Shown: piece after piece, positions 57,044 to 64,000 of the stretch
Position numbering within the stretch: position 1 is the stretch's first letter
Layout: every line of letters starts with the position of its first letter
Source of the DNA: Mytilus californianus
Lineage: Eukaryota; Mollusca; Bivalvia; Mytilida; Mytilidae
DNA: 64,000 nucleotides
Assembly: GCF_021869535.1 (NCBI RefSeq)
Contig: NW_026262739.1
Coordinates: 124,001-188,000 of the forward strand
Direction of reading: 5' to 3'
Program-made: the position numbers and the translations under genes
The notes under the pieces: model-generated
The model's database searches: none
What the model saw: only the letters and a program-made list of their open reading frames with translations
Told to the model about the DNA's origin: nothing

Positions 57044-57471
57044 CCCCCAAGGGTGACTGGGGAATAGAAATATGGTCACCATTGGTCTTCCTCCGACCGG
57101 CGGTAAAACCCTCGCTAAAGTGGGGCGTCCGTTTGGCTGTGCGGGATGTACAAGTTCGCAGTCACGTCCGGTCAGAATGGGGACGTTAAATCCGATGCCT
57201 CGTGTAAAGAGAGTGCCACGTTCTTTGCACGTTAAGAACCTTTGCAACAACTCTTTGAGGGGTCCGTAGGTGGCCTGTTGCAAGGCTAAATTTCTGTCCC
57301 AATCCAATGTACCTTCATTTTCCCGTGGCAGTCCAAATTTCCCCGACCTTCATCCCGGACGGCCTCTATTACAGGACCTACCTATTGTATTTATTGTTAA
57401 CTTGTTCTCGTCCTGAACATGCATGAAATATTTGCCACTAGACGTTAAGCAACCAACAATCAATCAATCAA
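57044..57471 (+). mobile_element. SINE-like element copy 7
   Basis: Full-length with a perfect 12-bp target duplication TCATGGTTACTT (57032-57043 and 57472-57483). It lies in an intron of the minus-strand gene, antisense to it. Same subfamily as copy 6. Confidence 0.95.
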
Positions 57472-57483
57472 TCATGGTTACTT

Positions 57484-58272
57484 TTACATTTCATTTCTCC
57501 TGCCTTGATTAAGCATGGAATAAGAAGACTATAGATAAATACCATTTATCTACTGCAAAGTTATGATTTTTTTGGATATATCATATATATGTTTCTCAAT
57601 TCAATAATGGTGTCATCAGAATAAATAATGAAATGAAATGATATAGTGACATGCAGATATGTTGTTTAGGCAGAATAATGTTATAAAACATTTTACGTCC
57701 CAACTTTTTAATTGGAAAACATTGGAAAATCCAGGAACCGCCCCTAAAGGTAAGAGTATTGTTAAACTTTGCAGTATATCTGAGGAAGTTAAAGTTGCAC
57801 ACTTTAGCACAGTAAGAACAAAGAGATTTCACCCATGCGATGTGTTAACCAGAGGTTATTGTACAGTATTTAGGCATCCAGACTATGCAAGGTCCTAACT
57901 TTCCACATTTAAGGACAGTTGTAAAACAAGTATGAACATGATTAAATATCTAAGAAAACATTAATCCAAATAGTCTAACAACAACGTGTTTCCAAATTTT
58001 TATTGTTCCCTTTCCTCCCTCCTCAAGAGTCCTTGGTAGAGGGAAAGTCGTATTTCTTTTTCCTGTCCCTCAATCTCTGTATGCAAGTCTTCCACCTTTC
58101 CCCAAATGGTTCCTATTGGCGGATTTTCTCATCTGAAAATTTCAGTGCAGATAGATCTTGACCTGGTGAACATTTTTACCAATGTCAGATTTGCTCTAAA
58201 TGCTTTAGTTTCAGAGCTTTAAGCCAAAAAAATACATTTTGAATCAGACATATATTACAAGTAGGTATTTAC
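57484..58272 (-). other. Intron of the minus-strand gene
   Basis: No coding evidence. CCAGGAACCGCCCCTAAAGG near 57732 resembles a common dispersed repeat phrase. Open frames on both strands here lack splice or motif support. Confidence 0.45.
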
Positions 58273-58389
58273 TTGCTGAGGAACTTCCTCTTCTGGCCAG
58301 TTTTTTAAAATGCGCTGTACTTCAGTGAAAGCTTCTTCAGTGTATTCAGCTACCGACAATACCGTGCCTAGTCCTTCTTTGCTGTAATT
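58273..58389 (-). CDS. Coding exon of the minus-strand gene (39 codons)
   Basis: The acceptor is GTTTTGTTTCAG; the donor is CAGCAA/GTAAATACC. It encodes NYSKEGLGTVLSVAEYTEEA and FTEVQRILKNWPEEEVPQQ. Exactly 39 codons, phase 0 at both ends. The peptide is acidic and looks helical. With the exons at 56903 and 55849 it makes an unbroken frame of 136 codons before the stop. Confidence 0.55.
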
Positions 58390-58933
58390 CTGAAACAAAA
58401 CAAATCATTATCTTTTGTTATTTTTTATTATAAAAAATCTGAACCAAATAGTCTTATTAGATGTTTTGCCTCTTGAGCTCTTAACTCTTAAGTGTCAGTG
58501 TCTCTCTCACAGTCTGTTTTTGTTAATTTTTGTGCTTAGAAAAATTATAAAAAAGGTATTTATAATATTTCATAAATTGTTTTTATCAGGCAATTAGCCA
58601 ACCACTGTACAAGTAATGGGTACGCAAATAAGTTTTTTGCTTTAATTGAACTTGTATCCCACTTCCTTGTTGAGCAGGCAGTAATGTGAATGTTTCTTTT
58701 TATGTAACAGTTAATATTTGTGTCCTCTTCGCGGTCTGCGTTTAAACTATGTCGTTTTCTTAGAAAATTAGAGACAATGATTTAGATTTTAACCACTAAA
58801 GTATCAAGTGTTGGGTACAAATTTCAGGATAAAACAATATATGTACATTGTCGGAAAATATAATATTACAGCAATAGGTTAAAATGTATTTCTTGTGTCT
58901 TTGATTTTAATAATTCATATACAAAGCAGAATT

Positions 58934-59065
58934 TTAAGCTGTTGTGCTACTATCTATTGTGGTTTTACTTTTTTCAATTTTCCCAAACACATCTGTAGCA
59001 GTATCTTTCCAGTTTGTATTATTTCCTTTTGCAAGGAAGATTTGCCTAGCTTGAAATACTTTATT
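58934..59065 (-). CDS. Possible upstream exon of the minus-strand gene
   Basis: The acceptor is TTACTATTTTAG; the frame NKVFQARQIFLAKGNNTNWK, DTATDVFGKIEK runs 43 codons to a stop. The only donor-like site (AAAA/GTAAAA) gives phase 1, which does not match the phase-0 exon at 58389. So either another exon lies between or this is not part of the gene. Confidence 0.3.
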   Translation of the reverse strand, partial: NKVFQARQIFLAKGNNTNWKDTATDVFGKIEKSKTTIDSSTTA

Positions 59066-59231
59066 CTAAAATAGTAATAAAAAGAGCCTGAAGTAGAGTG
59101 GGTTTTATTTTGGTTAGTGCCCATCATATTTTTTTTATTATATTATTTTTTCTTATAAATTATAATGTTAGTTTTCTCGTTTGAATTGTTTCATATTTTT
59201 TCATCTCCGTGCCTTTCATCGTCCACTATAG

Positions 59232-59431
59232 AATCGGAGCAAGAAAAAGCATTTGCATTGCAAAAATTCTTGACTTATGGGAAAAAGTTAAACACAAACC
59301 CCGAGTCCACCACTTTAACAGATAATGAGCTGACAATCCCCAAAACAAGTGCATGTGCACGTAAGCCTTGTCAAAGGAAACGTACGGAAAGTGCAAAAAC
59401 TACATCTTCAAACAGGGCTAAAATACAGTGA
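59232..59431 (+). CDS. Possible terminal exon on the plus strand
   Basis: The acceptor-like CGTCCACTATAG precedes an open stretch with EQEKAFALQKFLTYGKKL, NTNPESTTLTDNELTIPKTS and a basic tail KPCQRKRTESAKTTSSNRAK before TGA. It is low-complexity and basic at the end, like a nuclear-localisation tail. No partner exon was found. Could be chance. Confidence 0.28.
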
Positions 59432-59459
59432 ACCTTAGTGGTAAAAAATCTACGGCTTA

Positions 59460-60690
59460 TCAAAATTGGACCACCATGTACAAAATGCATAAAGATTATG
59501 TTAGATATGAATGTAAATATTACTATAACGACTAAACAAAAATATGGACCCCAAGGTAGAACCACGTCCTCGTCCTGGGGTCTATAACACGCTTTTAAAA
59601 ATTAAAAAGATGGCAAAGCGTGGCTGAGAGTTCTATTAATAAAGCATCTTCGAAAATTGGCAAACAACCATGTACATAGCGTATATCGATTGTGTCAGAT
59701 ATGAATGTAAACACGCTTACAATATAACAAAGCGTATCTGAGCGTTCTTCAAATGAAGCATCGCATTGATATAACAGAGTACAGGTAGAACATATCATTA
59801 CTCAAATGAATCAAGAGATTATATTCTATTATTCCGACTCTATATTTACCTTCATTCTTTTATTCATTCTCTGACTTTGATGAAAACAGTACATAAATTA
59901 TCTTAAACATATTCTTTATATTTAATAAAAACTTCACAATCCCTATCTTTCTTACATATGTTTCATTTCTTCATCTATCAATATAATAAAAAAAATATCA
60001 ATTTATTTCTGCCCATATATTAAAAATGATTAAATGCATATTTTATTTGATATATATTTGGAATAAGTAAACTAGGTAAAAAAAAATATGTTTTCTTGTC
60101 GCTAATAAGTGAGACCCGTTATGAAGTATGTCTGGTTTAGATTGTATCAATTGTCATTTTTTTAAACAATATCGAGATCTTCTGTCGAATATAGCTGTCA
60201 ATGAGGTCATACTATCGACCATATCTCTACTCTGCAGTCACCTCTTTTTGTATAGTTGATTACTTTTATCACAACTCTCATTTGATTTAGTCAACAAAGT
60301 TTATTAAAGAACACACAAGTTGATATGTCACCGTGTGTTTGTCCAACACTTGTACTTGTTGATCGCTCACAACGAAACGTTAGCCCCTCCTTTTCTTACT
60401 GTCGATCGGAAGAAGTGAAACGTGATCATATTTCTATTTCCCTTGGGACAAATCGGTTTCCACGATCAGAATGATTTAACAGATTCCATTTCACAACTCA
60501 TTGTAATATTAATAATACAAACGACAAAATTATTTTTCACATTCCGCGTGCTTAAATCTCCATTGAACTTTCACTTCAATCAAAGAAAACTACACTGAAT
60601 TATATTTGTTTATTAATCGATATAGATCAAATGATCGGTTGCTCCTTGACTAGTTGTTAATACTGGTTCTCTGTAACTATTTAAACTCTT
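59460..60690. other. Intergenic sequence with a local duplication
   Basis: ACCATGTACA...GATTRTGT(T/C)AGATATGAATGTAAA occurs near 59472 and again near 59669, about 190-200 bp apart and diverged. The remainder is AT-rich with no gene supported. Confidence 0.4.
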
Positions 60691-61829
60691 ACAAAGGGAG
60701 TGTGGCACGCATGGTCATGGATTTTCTTCAAACTTCACACACTTACTAGTCTTGATGAAACAAACAAAAAATGGAAAAATTTTGGTTGCTAAGCATATCG
60801 GTTGCCATAGCAACCGATGACCAGTTTTACCTCTTCTGGATATCTATGATTTTAAGCTGAAAAAGGCTATTTTCAACATAATTTTTCATAATAAATAATT
60901 AAGAAAAAGAATAATTCTTTATGATTTTATTAAATATATGCATTTTATAAATGTAATTTAATAACTGGTATTTTCATATTCATTTTTCAATCATTGTCAC
61001 ATATACCCCCCTTTTTATGTGGTTTGCACTAGGTAAAAAATACCCTTTTGAGGTCATTTTTGAATGCTCACAATAATTTTTTGCGGACACTTGACTTTAA
61101 GTCAACCATGAATTCATAAAAACCATAGTCTTATCTTATCAATGATGCAAAAAAGTAATGGGGATGTATGTCTCATTATTTTGTTACCATGGATACAAAA
61201 TGCTTAGTTTTCATTTTTACTGAAAAAAAAAATTTTGAAAATTTTTGAAAAAAAATGTTTGAAACCTAATTCTGCAGTCAGAAAAAAATAAATAAATATA
61301 CAATATGTAGAAATTATTGTAGTCATCAAAATTTTAAACATATTCATATATAACGGTATTATAGTTTTAACTGTGTTGCTATGAAAACAATTTCATGATG
61401 ATACACAAGTTTTAAACAATTTTGAAAAAGTTTCAGTTTCTTAAATGTGCACAAAAGTAGGAAAACTAAAACACTTATTAAGTTTCACTGTATACACACA
61501 TGTGTATATATATAAATAATTTTGCTAGTAAAGTATATCGATAAAGGTGTTACCACTTGAAGGACACAAACACAATTTCTCTAATCTGGATAAAAGTGCT
61601 GATTATGAAGAAATTTCAGTCTGTTTTCATGATCATCAAAAATATATAAGAAAAACAATTACCCAATCTAGAAAAAACAAATATAATCATTTAAAAAATA
61701 TATATTCAATTGTGCAATATTTGTCATTGAATGTGTTGCCATGGAAACAAGCAGTCCATTTGCAAAAATACTGATAAGTGCTAATTTTTACAAATTCGTT
61801 TTAATGAACTTCGATACATATAGCAATGA
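60691..61829. other. AT-rich repeat-like region with X-box-like words
   Basis: GTTGCCATAGCAAC (60801), GTTACCATGGATAC (61183), GTTGCTATGAAAAC (61375) and GTTGCCATGGAAAC (61735) occur at roughly 190-380 bp spacing, all in the same orientation. No coding evidence. It may be an old multi-copy element related to 42671-44548. Confidence 0.4.
61735..61748 (+). promoter_or_regulatory. X-box-like (RFX-type) word
   Basis: GTTGCCATGGAAAC, identical to the word at 43702. Lies in repeat-like DNA, so a promoter function is not implied. Confidence 0.35.
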
Positions 61830-63211
61830 ATAAAATTGAGAATGGAAATGGGGAATGTGTCAAAGAGACAACAACCCGACCACAGAACAGACAACAGCAG
61901 AAGGCCACCAACAGGTCTTCAATGCAGCGAGAAATTCCCGCACCCGGAGGCGTCCTTCAGCTGGCCCCTAAACAAATATATATACTAGTTCAGTGATAAT
62001 GAACGCCATACTAAACTCCAAATTGTACACAAGAAACTAAAATTAAAAATAATACAAGACTAACAAAGGCTAGAGGCTCCTGACTTGGGAAAGGCGCAAA
62101 AATGCGGCGGGGTTAAACATGTTTATGAGATCTCAACCCTCCCCCTATACCTCTAGCCAATGTAGAAAAGTAAACGCATAACAAAACGCACATTAAAATT
62201 CAGTTCAAGAGAAGCGAGTCTGATGTCAGAAGATGTAACCAAAGAAAATAAACAAAATGACAATAATACATAAATAACAACAGACTACTAGCAGTTAACT
62301 GACATGCCAGCTCCAGACTTCAATTAAACTGATTGAAAGATTATGTCTTCATCTTATGAATATCAGGCACAATCCTTCCCGTTAGGGGTTTAGTATCATA
62401 CCATCATAACATATATGAGAAGAACATAACCCGTGTCATGCCAACAACTGGTTTTGAAATAAATGTGTTTAGTGCCGATGCAAAGACCCTATAAGTGAAT
62501 CAATATTAACGCCAAAATATGCAATCTTTAATGACCTGACAACAGTATCGTAACTATATCCCTTCTTAATAAGTCTATTTAAAGGTTTTGTTAGTTTCAG
62601 AGGTGAATACTGACATTTTTGTGCTTTATAAAGAATATTTCCATAAAAAAAATTGGATGTGAAATACCTGAACGTATAAGAAGTCTGCATGTTGAGCTAT
62701 ATTTACGAATGATGTCCTTATACCGATGATAAAATTTAGTAAATGTTTTGACTAGTTTGTGATATCGAAAACCCTGGTGTAATAATTTTTCAGTAATACA
62801 TAAATTTCTCTCGTTAAAATCTAAAACATTGTTACATACACGAGCGAATCGTACAAGTTGAGATATATAAACACCGTAAGATGGTGACAAGGGAACGTCA
62901 CCATCTAAAAATGGATAATTAACGATAGGAAATGAAAAATCATCTCCTTTATCATATATTTTAGTATTAAGCTTTCCGTTAATGATATAGATATCAAGAT
63001 CGAGGAAAGGGCAGTGGTCATTGTTAGTATTAGCTTTATTTAAAGTAAGTTCAACAGGATAAATTTCTTTAGTATACATACTGAAGTCGTCATTATTGAG
63101 AGCCAAAATATCATCCAAATATCTAAAAGTATTATTAAATTTGTGTATCAGATGTTGTTTCGATGGGTCTTTACTGATTTTTGTCATAAATTGTAACTCA
63201 TAGCAATACAA
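61830..63211 (-). mobile_element. Penelope-type RT fragment with long 3' region
   Basis: The frame at 62597-63211 has NNTFRYLDDILALNN (catalytic YLDD near 63105), IYPVELTLNKANTN, FLDLDIYIINGKL, TKIYDKGDDFSFPIVNYPF, and YGVYISQLVRFARVC. The thumb includes FYHRYKDIIRKY. A frameshift near 62640 moves the reading into 62469-62690, with NRLIKKGYSYDTVVRSLKIA and a stop after GSLHRH. It is clearly related to 31440-31900 but diverged. The 3' part (about 61830-62468) contains GGGAATGTGTCAAAGAGACA and AATGCGGCGGGGTTAAACATG. RT fingers are missing. Clade assignment is tentative. Confidence 0.7.
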
Positions 63212-63737
63212 AAAAAGGTCCGCAATAAGTGGTGCACAGTTAGAATGTATACAATTATGCTTACATTATGCAGGTTTTCTTGTATTTGACAAATATAAAT
63301 AATATTCCAGGCATTATTAGTGATAGTGTTGCCATAGAAACAACAAATTATATGCATAAACTTGGAAAACACTTTAAAATAGACTAAATCTCTCATACAA
63401 AAACTCTCTTCTGTAAGTTTTCAATTTAATGCAGTATCAAAGAATGATGGTGTTTACAGTCAGTCCATCAACTATAATTCAAATGCTGTAATGAAGATTA
63501 AAGATCGAAGTGCCACTTGGTGTTGACAGTTTGGAATTATAGCTACTAGCTCCTAACTATTCATACATAATATTAAGAAGATACAATCAGAAAATTGACA
63601 GTTAAAGAACATGAAGAAAGGTCAAGCTTAAAATCGTTTGTGTGAGGCACAGAAATAAATACTTATCACAAATGAAAATAATCAATATCGTTGGTGGTGG
63701 TGGGGGGTAAGATTTTGTAAAAAAAGAAATGATCGAT
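63212..63737. other. AT-rich terminal sequence
   Basis: One X-box-like word GTTGCCATAGAAAC at 63328-63341. No gene supported. Confidence 0.4.
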
Positions 63738-63835
63738 TAGTTGTGGTTTGCTTTATGTCCAGTGTCAAATATCTCATGCATATTTCAGAAGAGAACAAAA
63801 TCAATAAATCTAATAGGCACATTGTAGGTCCTGTG
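63738..63835 (-). mobile_element. Diverged, 5'-truncated SINE-like copy
   Basis: GTGGTTTGCTTTATGTCCAG, then TCAAATATCTCATGCATATT and a GTAGGTCCTGTGCTAG end match the 3' part of the family with many changes and a lost tetranucleotide tail. An old copy. Confidence 0.6.
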
Positions 63836-64000
63836 CTAGTCTACTGACCAAAAATTAATTGAAGGAATTAATTTGATACAATTCAACACAATAAAAAATG
63901 GAACAAAAAGAGTCAGACGTTGATCCTCTAAATAAATGATAATTGACCATCTAACCTTTCTTTCTATAAAGGAAAAAATACCTATATTATGAGCTGTTTA

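Noticed and set aside
57596-57898. Open frames on both strands (RGGSWIFQCF and LENPGTAPKG)
   Set aside because: They overlap a phrase common in dispersed animal repeats and lack splice support.
1-64000. CRISPR arrays, bacterial operons, phage or rRNA genes
   Set aside because: No such signature. The tandem arrays lack unique spacers, and the DNA has spliced exons and LINE/SINE-type elements, so it is animal nuclear DNA.

Overview
The window is animal nuclear DNA, AT-rich and dominated by repeats, with a few short exons separated by kilobase introns. Several dispersed repeats match ones I remember as abundant in marine mussel (Mytilus) sequence: a family with an (AATC)n tail, the ATACGACCGC element, the GTAGACGAAACGC repeat and the CCCCCAGTTTTTGG retroelement tail. 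A mytilid bivalve is therefore the most likely source. That identification is from memory, not from a search.

Layout. 1-18450 is one satellite array built on a 20-bp monomer. It has a higher-order unit of about 4.6 kb, and blocks of about 550 bp recur in the opposite orientation. It stops abruptly at about 18450, next to a decayed non-LTR reverse transcriptase (18560-19655). 20938-25430 (minus) holds a TTF-type zinc-finger scrap and a long LINE with endonuclease, RT and RNase H. A SINE-like element has inserted into the LINE with a clean 13-bp target duplication. Seven near-full copies of this SINE-like family occur in the window, and its 3' end resembles that of the LINE. 28768-33601 (plus) carries three phase-compatible exons, one a 24-nt microexon, ending in a stop codon and a poly(A) signal. 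A Penelope-type RT scrap and a SINE-like copy sit in the last intron. 36740-39625 is a dead transposon-associated gene split by a 1.9-kb element made of tandem repeats. 40155-41652 is a terminal-inverted-repeat element with an oriented array of one 15-bp word.

44549-47003 (plus) is a candidate OTU-like gene or pseudogene in three pieces. 48812-49830 is a tandem-repeat element. 50985-52372 is a zinc-finger scrap followed by an almost perfect triplication of a 374-bp unit. 52985-53310 (minus) is a scrap resembling the N-terminal part of Crypton/DUF3504 proteins. 55849-58389 (minus) is a three-exon gene end whose introns are all phase 0. 60.7-63.4 kb contains scattered X-box-like words and a second Penelope-type RT fragment (minus).

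The only working machinery suggested is the retrotransposon pair: the LINE could supply the enzyme and the SINE-like elements would be its parasites. The three host-like gene pieces look real from splice phase and codon continuity, but I could not assign functions to two of them. Reading frames in the first 18 kb are a by-product of the satellite: one strand of the monomer contains no stop codon in any frame.
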